Part shown: one piece after another, positions 9,512 through 18,958 of the stretch
How positions within the stretch are numbered: position 1 is the stretch's first letter
How the letters are laid out: every line of letters begins with the position of its first letter
Origin: Verrucomicrobiales bacterium
GTDB lineage: Bacteria; Verrucomicrobiota; Verrucomicrobiia; Methylacidiphilales; JAAUTS01
Reading direction: 5' to 3'
NCBI GenBank assembly: GCA_031265105.1
Contig: JAISDC010000273.1
Span: 1 to 36,728 of the forward strand
Length of the DNA stretch: 36,728 nucleotides
Position numbers and translations under genes: made by a program
The notes under the pieces: model-generated
What the model was told of the DNA's origin: nothing
The model's input: only the letters and a program-made list of their open reading frames with translations
Databases searched by the model: none

Positions 9512-10348
9512 ATGGCACTGAAAACATTCCGACCGCTGACGCCGAGCCTGCGCTTTACCGCGCTGCAAGACCTTGGTGAAATAACCAAGCACACGCCGGA
9601 GAAGTCGCTGCTGGAGCCGAAGAAACGCACGGGCGGGCGCAACAGCTACGGTCGCGTGACCATGCGGCGCGTGGGCGGCGGGCACAAGAAACATTACCGT
9701 AAGATTGACTGGAAGCGTAGTCGCGCGGATGTTGCCGAGGTCATCGGCATCGAGTACGACCCGAACCGCACGGCGCGCATCGCGTTGTTGAAGTACGCTG
9801 ACGGTGCGATGACTTACATCGTCGCTCCGGTTGGGTTGCGGGTCGGCGCGAAGTTGCAAGCGGGCGCCAACGCCGCGCCTGAGATTGGCAACACGCTGCC
9901 GTTGAACAAAATTCCGGCCGGCTCTTTTATTCACAACATCGAGTTGATTCCCGGTCGCGGCGCGCAAATGGTGCGCTCGGCGGGTTCGGTGGCGACGCTG
10001 ATGGGCATGGCGGGCGAATACGCCCAAATCAAGCTCGCTTCCGGTGAGATACGGCTGGTGCACGGCTCTTGCATCGCCACGCTTGGTCAAGTCGGCAACG
10101 TGCAGCACGAGAACGTCAGCCTCGGCAAAGCGGGGCGCAACCGCTGGCTGGGCCGCCGTCCGCGCGTGCGCGGCATGACGATGAATCCGGTTGACCATCC
10201 GAACGGCGGCGGTCAGGGCAAGAGCAAGGGCGGCGGTGGCCGCCAGCATCTCCGCTCGCCGTGGGGCCAGCTTTCCAAGGGGTACAAGACCCGCAAGAAA
10301 CACAAGACCACCAACAAGTTTATTTTGGAACGGAAGAAAAAGAAATAG
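9512..10348 (+). CDS. rplB: 50S ribosomal protein L2
   Basis: RNSYGRVTMRRVGGGHKKHYR...RGMTMNPVDHPNGGGQGKSKGG. Confidence 0.99.
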   Translation: MALKTFRPLTPSLRFTALQDLGEITKHTPEKSLLEPKKRTGGRNSYGRVTMRRVGGGHKKHYRKIDWKRSRADVAEVIGIEYDPNRTARIALLKYADGAMTYIVAPVGLRVGAKLQAGANAAPEIGNTLPLNKIPAGSFIHNIELIPGRGAQMVRSAGSVATLMGMAGEYAQIKLASGEIRLVHGSCIATLGQVGNVQHENVSLGKAGRNRWLGRRPRVRGMTMNPVDHPNGGGQGKSKGGGGRQHLRSPWGQLSKGYKTRKKHKTTNKFILERKKKK

Positions 10349-10406
10349 TAGTCGCCAGTCACACGGCAACTCAAAATTTAGAAGTAAGTAATCTGGAGCA
10401 AAGTTT

Positions 10407-10685
10407 ATGGGACGCAGTTTGAAAAAAGGGCCGTTTGTGGATGGACATCTGCTCGAAAAAGTCGAGGCGCAGAATGCCACAAATTCAAAGAAGCCGATCA
10501 AGACTTGGTCGCGCCGCTCGATGATTACGCCGGATTTTGTGGGCCATACGTTTCTGGTGCACAATGGCAAGATTTTTAATTCCGTGTTTGTCACGGAAAA
10601 CATGGTTGGCCATCGCTTGGGCGAGTTTTCCCTGACGCGGATATTCAAGCGTCACGGCGGGCACACCGAGAAAGTGACCAAGTAA
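10407..10685 (+). CDS. rpsS: 30S ribosomal protein S19
   Basis: [20 protein letters not shown]...[23 protein letters not shown]. Confidence 0.99.
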   Translation: MGRSLKKGPFVDGHLLEKVEAQNATNSKKPIKTWSRRSMITPDFVGHTFLVHNGKIFNSVFVTENMVGHRLGEFSLTRIFKRHGGHTEKVTK

Positions 10686-10691
10686 AAAAGT

Positions 10692-11411
10692 ATGAGATTT
10701 TTGCCTACGCTGACAGTGATGTGGCTGGGCATGACGGCTGCAAACCTTGTGAATGCGGCCGGGGGTGAAGCCCCGAATGGTTCTTTAATAGGAAAAACCG
10801 AGGATCTGACCAAACGGATCACAGAGTTGGAGCAAAGTTTGCAATTGTCACGGGCGGCGACGGAGTATTTTCGCCAGCATTGGCTGACGCTGAAGCTGCG
10901 GGATGAGACCCTGGGCTTGAGCGCGCTGACAGGCGACCAGCAGGCCATCAACGACAAGTTGGTGCAGTTGCTGGGCGAATTGTTCCAGAGCGAGAAACGC
11001 AACCGTGGATGGGAGTCGCTGACGGCGGACCTGATTGACAAAGGCCGGTTGCTGCTGCTGGCCCGGCCGATGGAGCGGGCGCAGCGTCGCGCGGAATACG
11101 AGGTGGCGGTGCGAACAATCAAGGCGTTTGCCGACGAAACGCGGCAGGCCATGATTGATGTTGCGGTGGATTACACGAGCGGGACGATTATATCGGTTAA
11201 CGAGGATTTGCAGGTGGCGGTGGTGAATTTCGGCGGTTTGCAGAAGGCCGAGATTGGCATGCCGTACCGGATTCTTCGTGATAACAAAGTAATCGGGCGA
11301 TGTTCGCTGATTGAAGTGCATGCGTATTTGAGCGCGGCGCGGATTGAGCGAGTCCTCGAAAATGAAAAGGTGCAACCGGGGTACCGGGTGTTTCTGGAAA
11401 CGACAAAGTAG
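10692..11411 (+). CDS. Predicted secreted coiled-coil protein with a C-terminal beta-rich domain, unknown function
   Basis: Signal-peptide-like N-terminus (MRFLPTLTVMWLGMTAANLVNAAGG), charged helical middle, C-terminus SVNEDLQVAVVNFGGLQKAEIGMPYRILRDNKVIGRCSLIEV; starts 6 bp after the rpsS stop and ends 1 bp before rplV. Confidence 0.85.
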   Translation: MRFLPTLTVMWLGMTAANLVNAAGGEAPNGSLIGKTEDLTKRITELEQSLQLSRAATEYFRQHWLTLKLRDETLGLSALTGDQQAINDKLVQLLGELFQSEKRNRGWESLTADLIDKGRLLLLARPMERAQRRAEYEVAVRTIKAFADETRQAMIDVAVDYTSGTIISVNEDLQVAVVNFGGLQKAEIGMPYRILRDNKVIGRCSLIEVHAYLSAARIERVLENEKVQPGYRVFLETTK

Positions 11412-11412
11412 T

Positions 11413-11853
11413 ATGGAAGTCAAAGCGATAACGAGATATGTGCGACAGTCCGCCTTTAAGGCGCGGGCGGTTACGCGTGATATTCAGGGCTTGCCGGCGC
11501 AGAAGGCGCTGACCCTGTTGGAATTTTATCCGCAAAAAGCGGCGCGGTTTGTGTGGAAGACATTGAAGTCGGCGATTGCCAACGCTGAAAACAATCATTC
11601 GCTCAATCCCGACATGTTGGTGGTGAAGGAAGCCACCGTGGGCGAGGCGCCGACCATCAAGCGGTTCCGTCCGCGCGCGCGCGGCAGCGCCAGCCCGATT
11701 GCCAAGCGCACCTGCCACATTCGAGTCATCGTGGAAGAGCGCGCCGAGGAGCCGGTGTCCAAGAAAAAGAAAGCCGCTGACGGTCGAAAAAAAGCGCGCC
11801 GCGTGAAGAAACCCGCCGCTGACAGTGGCAAGGCAACGGAGGCGAAGGAGTAA
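11413..11853 (+). CDS. rplV: 50S ribosomal protein L22 with Lys/Ala-rich C-terminal extension
   Basis: MEVKAITRYVRQSAFKARAVTRDIQG...RFRPRARGSASPIAKRTCHIRVIVEE plus tail KKKKAADGRKKARRVKKPAADSGKATEAKE. Confidence 0.97.
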   Translation: MEVKAITRYVRQSAFKARAVTRDIQGLPAQKALTLLEFYPQKAARFVWKTLKSAIANAENNHSLNPDMLVVKEATVGEAPTIKRFRPRARGSASPIAKRTCHIRVIVEERAEEPVSKKKKAADGRKKARRVKKPAADSGKATEAKE

Positions 11854-11858
11854 TTTAT

Positions 11859-12500
11859 ATGGGACAGAAAGTTCATCCGTTTGGTTTTCGTGTTGCCGTC
11901 AAACGCAACTGGCGTTCGGTGTGGTACGCGAACAAGAAAGATTTTCCGGTTTACCTGAAGGAAGACCGGTTGATTCGCGGTTTTTTGAAAAAGCGCCTCG
12001 TCGGCGCGGCGATTTCCAAGATTATCATTGAGCGCGCCTCCAACCGGGTCCGCGTGAACATTCACACCGCTCGCCCGGGCGTGGTCATTGGGCGCAAGGC
12101 TTCCGAACTGGACAAGTTGAAGGATGAAATCCGCGCCATTGTGCCGTTGCGCGACGTGCTGGTTGACGTGAAGGAAATCAAGAATCCCGAACTCGACGCG
12201 CAGTTGGTGGCGGAGAACATCGCGCTGCAACTAGAGCGCCGCATTTCGTTCCGCCGCGCGATGAAAAAATCCATCCAGACGGCGATGGACTTTGGGGCGC
12301 TCGGCATTAAAATCCGTTGCTCCGGTCGTTTGCAGGGCGCGGAAATCGCGCGTTCGGAGCCGTACCACGAGGGCAAGGTGCCGTTGCACACGCTACGCGC
12401 CAACATTGACTACGGCTTTGCCGAGGCGCTGACGGTGGCGGGCAAAATCGGCATAAAAGTTTGGATTTGTTTGAAGGAGGACGCGGCGCAGGCTGCTTGA
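11859..12500 (+). CDS. rpsC: 30S ribosomal protein S3
   Basis: MGQKVHPFGFRVAVKRNWRSVWYANKKDF...KH-domain. Confidence 0.99.
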   Translation: MGQKVHPFGFRVAVKRNWRSVWYANKKDFPVYLKEDRLIRGFLKKRLVGAAISKIIIERASNRVRVNIHTARPGVVIGRKASELDKLKDEIRAIVPLRDVLVDVKEIKNPELDAQLVAENIALQLERRISFRRAMKKSIQTAMDFGALGIKIRCSGRLQGAEIARSEPYHEGKVPLHTLRANIDYGFAEALTVAGKIGIKVWICLKEDAAQAA

Positions 12501-12506
12501 TAAGTT

Positions 12507-12932
12507 ATGGCATTGATTCCCGCAAGAGTAAAATATCGCAAGACGCAGCGCCGCAGCCGCAAGGGCGACGCGACGCGCGGCACCACGCTGGCGTTCGGCC
12601 AGTTCGGACTGCAAACGCTGGAGCGTTTTTGGCTGACCAACACGCAGATTGAGGCCGCCCGCGTGGCGCTGACGCGCAACATGAAACGCAAGGGCCGGCT
12701 GTGGATTCGCGTGTTCCCCGACAAGCCGGTGACGGCGCGTCCGCCGGAAACTCGCATGGGCAAGGGCAAGGGCCAGCCGGAATATTGGGTGGCGGTCATT
12801 CGTCCGGGCAACGTGTTGTTTGAACTGGATGGGTTGTCCGAGACTGTGGCGAAGGAGTCGCTGCGCTTGGCGGCGACGAAGCTGCCGATGAAGACCCGTT
12901 TTATCACCCGCAACAGGAAGATTAGCGCATGA
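12507..12932 (+). CDS. rplP: 50S ribosomal protein L16
   Basis: [20 protein letters not shown]...[22 protein letters not shown]. Confidence 0.99.
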   Translation: MALIPARVKYRKTQRRSRKGDATRGTTLAFGQFGLQTLERFWLTNTQIEAARVALTRNMKRKGRLWIRVFPDKPVTARPPETRMGKGKGQPEYWVAVIRPGNVLFELDGLSETVAKESLRLAATKLPMKTRFITRNRKISA

Positions 12933-13132
12933 AAATCGCCGACGTAAAAGCATTGAGTGATGCCGAGTTGCACGCTCGCATCACGGAATTGAAGCAGGAA
13001 AAATTGAATCTGCGCATCCAGCAGCAAGGCGGGCGCCTGGAGCGTCCGAGTCGATTGACGGAAATCCGCAAGACCATCGCCCGCATTCGCACGGTGTTGT
13101 CGCAACGGCGGCTGGCGGTGAAATCCGCCTAA
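12929..13132 (+). CDS. rpmC: 50S ribosomal protein L29
   Basis: [54 protein letters not shown]; gene order. Confidence 0.96.
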   Translation: MKIADVKALSDAELHARITELKQEKLNLRIQQQGGRLERPSRLTEIRKTIARIRTVLSQRRLAVKSA

Positions 13133-13153
13133 CATTTGAGAGAGAGTATAACT

Positions 13154-13426
13154 ATGAGTGAAACTGTCACGGGTAAAAAGGCGCGCAAGCAGGTGCAGGG
13201 TGAGGTCATCTCGAACAAGGCGCAGAAGACCATTGTGGTCAAGGTGACCCGCCGGGTGCCGCACCCGCGCTACAAGAAAATTATCAAGGTGTCCAAGCGG
13301 TTCTACGCCCATGACGCCAACAGTGAGGCGCAACCGGGTGATATTGTGGAAATCGCGGAAACCCGGCCGTTGAGCAAGTTGAAACGCTGGGAACTGATTA
13401 AAATTGTGAAAGTGAAAACAGTATGA
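13154..13426 (+). CDS. rpsQ: 30S ribosomal protein S17
   Basis: [42 protein letters not shown] preferred over the upstream TTG at 13136. Confidence 0.96.
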   Translation: MSETVTGKKARKQVQGEVISNKAQKTIVVKVTRRVPHPRYKKIIKVSKRFYAHDANSEAQPGDIVEIAETRPLSKLKRWELIKIVKVKTV

Positions 13427-13788
13427 TTCAGATTCGAAGCTGGGTGGATATTGCGGATAACACGGGCGCCCGCCGGGCGACCATGATCGGCGTGATTGGC
13501 AAAAAAACATCAGTGGCCCGCGTGGGCGATGTCATTACCGCCAACGTCAAGGAAGCCGCGCCCGACGGCACGGTGAAAAAGAGCGAGGTGGTGCGCGCGG
13601 TGGTGGTGCGCACCAAGCAGCCGGTGCGCCGTCCCGATGGCTCGTATTTGCGTTTTGACAGCAATGCGGTGGTCATCATTGACAAGGATTTGAATCCCCG
13701 CGGCACGCGCATTTTCGGCCCGGTGGCGCGCGAGTTGCGCGAGAAGAATTTCATGAAAATCATTTCGCTGGCGCCGGAGGTGTTATGA
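13423..13788 (+). CDS. rplN: 50S ribosomal protein L14
   Basis: [26 protein letters not shown]...[14 protein letters not shown]. Confidence 0.99.
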   Translation: MIQIRSWVDIADNTGARRATMIGVIGKKTSVARVGDVITANVKEAAPDGTVKKSEVVRAVVVRTKQPVRRPDGSYLRFDSNAVVIIDKDLNPRGTRIFGPVARELREKNFMKIISLAPEVL

Positions 13789-14075
13789 GCAAATTGAAAA
13801 AGAAAATCGCCATTCCCGTCAAATATCATGTGAAAAAGGACGACGAAGTCCTCATCATCAGCGGGGCGCACAAGGGCAAGCAGGGCCGGGTGTTGCAGGT
13901 GCTGAAGAACAAGGCCCGCGTGATTGTGGAAGGTGTGAACCTGACCAAGAAGGCGGTGCGGCCGACCCAGGATCGCCCGAAGGGCGGGTTTGACGAAAAG
14001 GAAGGCACCCTGCATGTCTCGAATGTGAAAGTGGTCAAAGCCGCCGCGTTTGGCGGCAAGAAGGTTAAGGAATAA
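13785..14075 (+). CDS. rplX: 50S ribosomal protein L24
   Basis: [24 protein letters not shown] (KOW). Confidence 0.98.
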   Translation: MSKLKKKIAIPVKYHVKKDDEVLIISGAHKGKQGRVLQVLKNKARVIVEGVNLTKKAVRPTQDRPKGGFDEKEGTLHVSNVKVVKAAAFGGKKVKE

Positions 14076-14077
14076 CT

Positions 14078-14626
14078 ATGAGTAATTTACTCCAAGAATA
14101 CAGGGAGCAAGTGGTCCCTGCTCTGGTGAGCCAGCGCGGTTACAAGAACGTCAACCAAGTGCCGAAGCTCGTGAAAATCGTGGTCAACTGCAGCGTCGGC
14201 TCCGCCAACGATGTGAAGGCGGCGATGGAGGACGCGGTGCATGACGTGACGCTGATTACGGGCCAAAAGCCTATCCGCACCAAGTCGAAGAAGAGCATCT
14301 CGAATTTCAAATTGCGCGAGGACCAGGAAATCGGCGTGAAGGTCACGTTGCGCGGCAAACAGATGTATGAGTTTATGCTGCGCCTGAGCCGCACCGCGCT
14401 GCCGCGTATCCGCGACTTTCGCGGCATCTCAACGCGCGCGTTTGACGGGCGCGGTGCCTATACGCTGGGCGTGAAGGACCACACGATTTTCCCGGAAATC
14501 GAGCTGGATAAAATCAAACGCAACCTCGGCATGGATGTGACGATTGTCACCACCGGCAAAAACAAGGAGGAAACCAAGGCGCTGCTGGCGCTGTTGGGCC
14601 TGCCGTTCGCCGACCGCAAGCATTAA
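14078..14626 (+). CDS. rplE: 50S ribosomal protein L5
   Basis: QVPKLVKIVVNCSVG...TGQKPIRTKSKKSISNFKLRE... Confidence 0.98.
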   Translation: MSNLLQEYREQVVPALVSQRGYKNVNQVPKLVKIVVNCSVGSANDVKAAMEDAVHDVTLITGQKPIRTKSKKSISNFKLREDQEIGVKVTLRGKQMYEFMLRLSRTALPRIRDFRGISTRAFDGRGAYTLGVKDHTIFPEIELDKIKRNLGMDVTIVTTGKNKEETKALLALLGLPFADRKH

Positions 14627-14660
14627 AATTTAAAGTAAAGTAACAATAGAATAGAAGCCT

Positions 14661-14846
14661 ATGGCCAAGAAATCATGGATCGCCAAACAGAAGCGGACGC
14701 CGAAATTTTCGACCCGCAAGTATAACCGTTGCGGCCTCAGCGGCCGCCGTCGCGCCTACATGCGCAAGTTCGGCGTCAGCCGCATCCAGTTCCGCGAGAT
14801 GGCGCTGCGCGGCGAGATTCCCGGCGTGGTGAAGGCGAGCTGGTAA
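14661..14846 (+). CDS. rpsN: 30S ribosomal protein S14, short (61 aa) form lacking the zinc-ribbon cysteines
   Basis: [61 protein letters not shown]; only one of the four usual Cys remains. Confidence 0.97.
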   Translation: MAKKSWIAKQKRTPKFSTRKYNRCGLSGRRRAYMRKFGVSRIQFREMALRGEIPGVVKASW

Positions 14847-14856
14847 GGAGAACATT

Positions 14857-15249
14857 ATGCAAACGGATCCTTTGGCAGATTTTTTAACCCATCTCCGCAA
14901 CGCCAATCAAATCGGCCAGGCGGAAATCACGTCGCCCTACTCTCGCATGAAAAGCGACGTGGCGGCCATCCTGATGAAGGAGGGTTTCATCCAAAACAGC
15001 GAGGTGGTCACTGACAGCGGCAAGCAGCGGCTGAAACTGACCTTGAAAAACGGCTCGAAGCAGAAGGCCCTGCACAACCTCAAGCGCGTGTCCAGGCCCG
15101 GCTTGCGGCAATACGTTGGCGCGACGGACATCCCGCGCGTGCTCGGCGGCCTCGGGGTGGCGATTTTGTCCACCTCAAAGGGCGTGCTCAGCGGCCATGA
15201 GGCGAAAAAACAAAATGTGGGAGGCGAGCTCCTGCTCTACGTGTGGTAA
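14857..15249 (+). CDS. rpsH: 30S ribosomal protein S8
   Basis: MQTDPLADFLTHLRNANQ...ILSTSKGVLSGHEAKKQNVGGELLLYVW. Confidence 0.98.
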   Translation: MQTDPLADFLTHLRNANQIGQAEITSPYSRMKSDVAAILMKEGFIQNSEVVTDSGKQRLKLTLKNGSKQKALHNLKRVSRPGLRQYVGATDIPRVLGGLGVAILSTSKGVLSGHEAKKQNVGGELLLYVW

Positions 15250-15255
15250 AAACAT

Positions 15256-15798
15256 ATGTCAAGAATTGGTAACAAACTCATTCTCGTGCCGGACCAGGCC
15301 AAGGTCAGCATCAGCGGCCAGCAAGTGAAAATCGAAGGACCGAAAGGCAAGCTGGAATTTACCGTGCATCCGCGCATTGGCGTGGCGTTGAATGACAAGC
15401 ATTTGGTCGTTACTCGCGGTGGCGAAAGCCGGCAAGACCGCTCGTTACACGGCATGACCCGCAGCATTTTAAACAGCTTGGTCGTCGGCAGCGTCAGCGG
15501 CTTCCAGAAACGACTGGAAATTCACGGGGTCGGCTTCAAGGCGGCGGTGCAGGGTAAGCAACTGAACTTGAGCCTTGGCTATTCGCATCCGATTTCATAT
15601 CCTATTCCCGCCGATATCAAAATCACCGTGGCAGACGCCACCCAGGTTTTGATTGAAGGCGCCGACAAGCACAAGGTCGGACAGGTGGCGGCGGACATTC
15701 GCGCCTACTATCCTCCGGAACCTTACAAGGGCAAAGGAGTGCGCTTTGCCGGTGAAAATATTCGCCGCAAGGAAGGCAAGACGGCCCAGAGCAAATAA
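15256..15798 (+). CDS. rplF: 50S ribosomal protein L6
   Basis: MSRIGNKLILVPDQAKVSISGQQVKIEGPKGKL...PEPYKGKGVRFAGENIRRKEGK. Confidence 0.99.
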   Translation: MSRIGNKLILVPDQAKVSISGQQVKIEGPKGKLEFTVHPRIGVALNDKHLVVTRGGESRQDRSLHGMTRSILNSLVVGSVSGFQKRLEIHGVGFKAAVQGKQLNLSLGYSHPISYPIPADIKITVADATQVLIEGADKHKVGQVAADIRAYYPPEPYKGKGVRFAGENIRRKEGKTAQSK

Positions 15799-15816
15799 TG
15801 GCGGAGGAAATATAAG

Positions 15817-16185
15817 ATGAAAGCATCCAGAAAAACCAAGACTTTGAAACACGCGCGGATTCATGAGCGCGTCCGCAAGAAGGTCAGCGGCAGCGGCGAG
15901 CGCCCGCGGCTGACAGTGTCCTTCACGGGCCAGCACATTTACGCGCAAATCATTGACGACACGGCGAGCAAGACCATCGTCAGCGTCAACACGACTGAGA
16001 AGGCGCTGGCGGGCGAGAAACTTGCGCCGAACGTGAAGAGCGCGACGAAAGTCGGCTCGCTGTTGGCGGAGCGCGCCAAGGGAAAGAATGTCAGCGCCGT
16101 GGTGTTTGACCGTGGCGGCTTGCAATATCACGGCAAGGTGAAAGCCCTGGCCGACGCCGCCCGCGAGGGAGGTTTGAACTTCTAA
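15817..16185 (+). CDS. rplR: 50S ribosomal protein L18
   Basis: [21 protein letters not shown]...[28 protein letters not shown]. Confidence 0.98.
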   Translation: MKASRKTKTLKHARIHERVRKKVSGSGERPRLTVSFTGQHIYAQIIDDTASKTIVSVNTTEKALAGEKLAPNVKSATKVGSLLAERAKGKNVSAVVFDRGGLQYHGKVKALADAAREGGLNF

Positions 16186-16189
16186 TCAT

Positions 16190-16954
16190 ATGGCTGAAGA
16201 AACGAAAAATTTAGTACCGCAGGAGGCCGCCCGCAGCGGGACTGCCACTGGTAATGAGGCGCCGAAAACAGGCGGAGAAAACCGGAGTTTCCGTGGGTTC
16301 CAGGGTGCTGGGCGCGGCCCAGGTCGTGGCGGCCCGGGCCATGGCGGCCCGCGCGGAGCCGGTGGCGGACGCGGCCCGCGCGGTCCACGTAGCGGGAAAA
16401 AAGAAGGCGGCTACCTTGAGTCCGGCAAAAAAGGCGAGGGCCGTGACGAGGGGCGCGAGTACATTGAAAAAGTGGTGTACATTAATCGTTGCGCCAAAGT
16501 GGTGAAAGGCGGTCGCCGTTTCAGCTTCAGCGCCTTGGTGGTGGTCGGTGACGGCGCCGGCAAGGTGGGGATTGGGTTTGGCAAGGCGAACGAAGTTTCC
16601 GATGCCATTCGCAAGGGCAGCGAGGATGCCCGCAAACGGCTTGAAAAAATCAGCTTGAACAAAACCACTATTCCGCATGAGGTGGTCGGTGAATTTGGCG
16701 GCGCTCGCGTGCTGCTGAAACCTGCGTCGGCAGGCACCGGTCTCATCGCCGGCGGCGGGGTTCGCGCCATCGTCGAAGCGGTGGGCATCCGTGATTTGCT
16801 CGCCAAATCGCTTGGTTCGGGCAATCCGTCCAACGTAGTGAAGGCGGCATTGAACGGTTTGCGCCAACTCACTTCGATGGAAGATATTTTCAAGGTCCGC
16901 GGCAAGATGTTAAAAGTAAAGCCGCCATTGGCAGCGCCTGCCGCGGCGGAATAA
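16190..16954 (+). CDS. rpsE: 30S ribosomal protein S5 with long Gly/Arg-rich N-terminal extension
   Basis: S5 core ([47 protein letters not shown]) preceded by roughly 80 aa, including [33 protein letters not shown]. Confidence 0.97.
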   Translation: MAEETKNLVPQEAARSGTATGNEAPKTGGENRSFRGFQGAGRGPGRGGPGHGGPRGAGGGRGPRGPRSGKKEGGYLESGKKGEGRDEGREYIEKVVYINRCAKVVKGGRRFSFSALVVVGDGAGKVGIGFGKANEVSDAIRKGSEDARKRLEKISLNKTTIPHEVVGEFGGARVLLKPASAGTGLIAGGGVRAIVEAVGIRDLLAKSLGSGNPSNVVKAALNGLRQLTSMEDIFKVRGKMLKVKPPLAAPAAAE

Positions 16955-16967
16955 GGAACATAATTTT

Positions 16968-17432
16968 ATGCAATTACACGATTTGAAACCTCGTCCGGGA
17001 GCCAGGAACCGCACCAAGCGATTGGGGTGCGGCGAAAGTTCTGGTCATGGCAAAACCTCCGGTCGCGGCCACAAAGGCCAGCGCGCCCGTAGCGGCGGCT
17101 CGGTGCGGCTCGGTTTTGAAGGCGGCCAGTGGCCGTTGTACCGCCGCATTCCGAAGCGCGGCTTTAACAACAACGCCTTTACTACCCGTCTGGCCCCGGT
17201 GAATCTGGCAGCGTTGAATATATTTGATGACGGTGCGTTGGTTGACGCGGCGGCATTGCGAGCCAAGGGGTTGGTCAGCGGCAAATGGGACGGCATCAAA
17301 ATCCTCGCTGCCGGCGAGCTCAAGAAAAAACTCACCATCAGCGTTGAGGCCGCGAGCGAGGCGGCAAAAGCCAAAATCACTGCCATTGGCGGAAAATTGA
17401 ATTTGCCCGCTGACAGTGGCGCGAAAAAATAA
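16968..17432 (+). CDS. rplO: 50S ribosomal protein L15
   Basis: MQLHDLKPRPGARNRTKRLGCGESSGHGKTSGRGHKGQRARSGG. Confidence 0.98.
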   Translation: MQLHDLKPRPGARNRTKRLGCGESSGHGKTSGRGHKGQRARSGGSVRLGFEGGQWPLYRRIPKRGFNNNAFTTRLAPVNLAALNIFDDGALVDAAALRAKGLVSGKWDGIKILAAGELKKKLTISVEAASEAAKAKITAIGGKLNLPADSGAKK

Positions 17433-17446
17433 ATTGAATTGTTGTC

Positions 17447-18946
17447 ATGGTCAGCGCCTTTCTCAACTGTTTTAAAATTCCCGAATTGCGGCAGCGTTTG
17501 TTGTTTACGCTGGCGCTGTTGGTGATTGTCCGCTTGGGTGCTGCCATTCCCTGCCCGGGCATTAACCCGGCGGTATTGGCGGAATATTTCAAGAGCATCG
17601 TTGACCAGGGCGGGCAGGGCGATTTGATTGGCATGGTGAACTTGTTCAGCGGCGGCGCCTTGGAAAATTGCGCCATTTTTTCGCTGACCATCATGCCCTA
17701 TATCAGCGCCAGTATTATCATGCAACTGGCCGTTGGCGTGATTCCCTCGCTGGCCAAGACGGCCCGCGAGGAAGGCGGCCGGCAAAAAGTTTCACAATAC
17801 ACGCGCATCGGCACCTTGATTTTGTGTGTAATTCAGGGCTATTTGCTGGCGGTCAGCTTTGAGAGTCCGGAACGCATTCAATTGCTGGGCGGCATTGACC
17901 AGATTATTGCCAAAATGGGGCCACTGGTGGCGGATCCCGGTTGGTTTTTCCGTTTTACCACGGTCGTGACGCTGACCGCCGGAACCATGCTGTTGATGTG
18001 GCTGGGCGAGCAGATTACCGACAAGGGCATTGGCAATGGCATCTCGCTGGTTATCACCGTTGGCATTGTCGCGCGCCTGCCCGCCGCGTTGGCGACCATG
18101 TGGGACAAGATTCACCCCCCGGCCGGGCAGAGCGGCATGAGTCCGCTGGTGGTGGTGCTGCTGTTGGCGTTCCTGTTTTTGGTGATTGCCGGCACGGTGA
18201 TGATTACTCAGGCGATGCGCAAGGTGCCGGTGCAGTACGCCCGTCAAGTGCGCGGTAACAAGGTGTACGGCGGGCAAAGCTCGTTCCTGCCGCTGAAGGT
18301 GAACTACAGCGGCGTGATGCCGATTATTTTCGCCAGTTCGATTATCACTTTCCCAGCGGTGTTTTTGGGATTGATGTTCCGCGACAATAAATTTGCCGCG
18401 TGGATTCAGGCCAATCTTGGCAGCCACGGCCTGTTGTATCAGATTTTATATGCGTCGATGATTTTCTTTTTCTCCTATTTCTGGGTGGCGATGGTGTTCA
18501 ATCCGACACAAATTGCCGATGACATGAAAAAACACGGCGGTTTTATTCCGGGGGTTCGTCCTGGTACCTCGACCGCGCAATTCCTTGATTTTTCGATGAC
18601 TCGGTTGACTTTTGCCGGCGCGGTGTTCCTTACCATTCTGGCAGTGCTGCCGTCCATCATCAGCGGCGCGATGAAAGTGCCGTGGGTCACGGCGTCATTT
18701 TTCGGCGGCACCAGTTTGCTGATTTTGGTCGGCGTGATGCTGGACACCATGCGGCAGATGGAGACTTATCTGTTGCAGCGTCATTATGACGGATTCCTGA
18801 AAAAAGGCAAATTGCGCGGTCGTTCGTTTGGTGGCCAAGGCGCGGCGGGCGAGGCGTTATCCGAGAAAAAGATGTTTTGGCTGTTGTTCATTGTCGGCGT
18901 GATTTTCATCGGCGGCGTGGTCGCCAGTTTGATTCTTCACCGCTGA
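17447..18946 (+). CDS. secY: Preprotein translocase subunit SecY
   Basis: Multi-TM; LGAAIPCPGINP, SIIMQL, QYTRIGT, GIGNGISL, PTQIADDMKKHGGFIPGVRPG. Confidence 0.99.
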   Translation: MVSAFLNCFKIPELRQRLLFTLALLVIVRLGAAIPCPGINPAVLAEYFKSIVDQGGQGDLIGMVNLFSGGALENCAIFSLTIMPYISASIIMQLAVGVIPSLAKTAREEGGRQKVSQYTRIGTLILCVIQGYLLAVSFESPERIQLLGGIDQIIAKMGPLVADPGWFFRFTTVVTLTAGTMLLMWLGEQITDKGIGNGISLVITVGIVARLPAALATMWDKIHPPAGQSGMSPLVVVLLLAFLFLVIAGTVMITQAMRKVPVQYARQVRGNKVYGGQSSFLPLKVNYSGVMPIIFASSIITFPAVFLGLMFRDNKFAAWIQANLGSHGLLYQILYASMIFFFSYFWVAMVFNPTQIADDMKKHGGFIPGVRPGTSTAQFLDFSMTRLTFAGAVFLTILAVLPSIISGAMKVPWVTASFFGGTSLLILVGVMLDTMRQMETYLLQRHYDGFLKKGKLRGRSFGGQGAAGEALSEKKMFWLLFIVGVIFIGGVVASLILHR

Positions 18947-18958
18947 TACGCGAATGCA

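Noticed and set aside
9371-10648. 425-aa ORF antisense to rplB
   Set aside because: Shadow ORF without recognisable motifs
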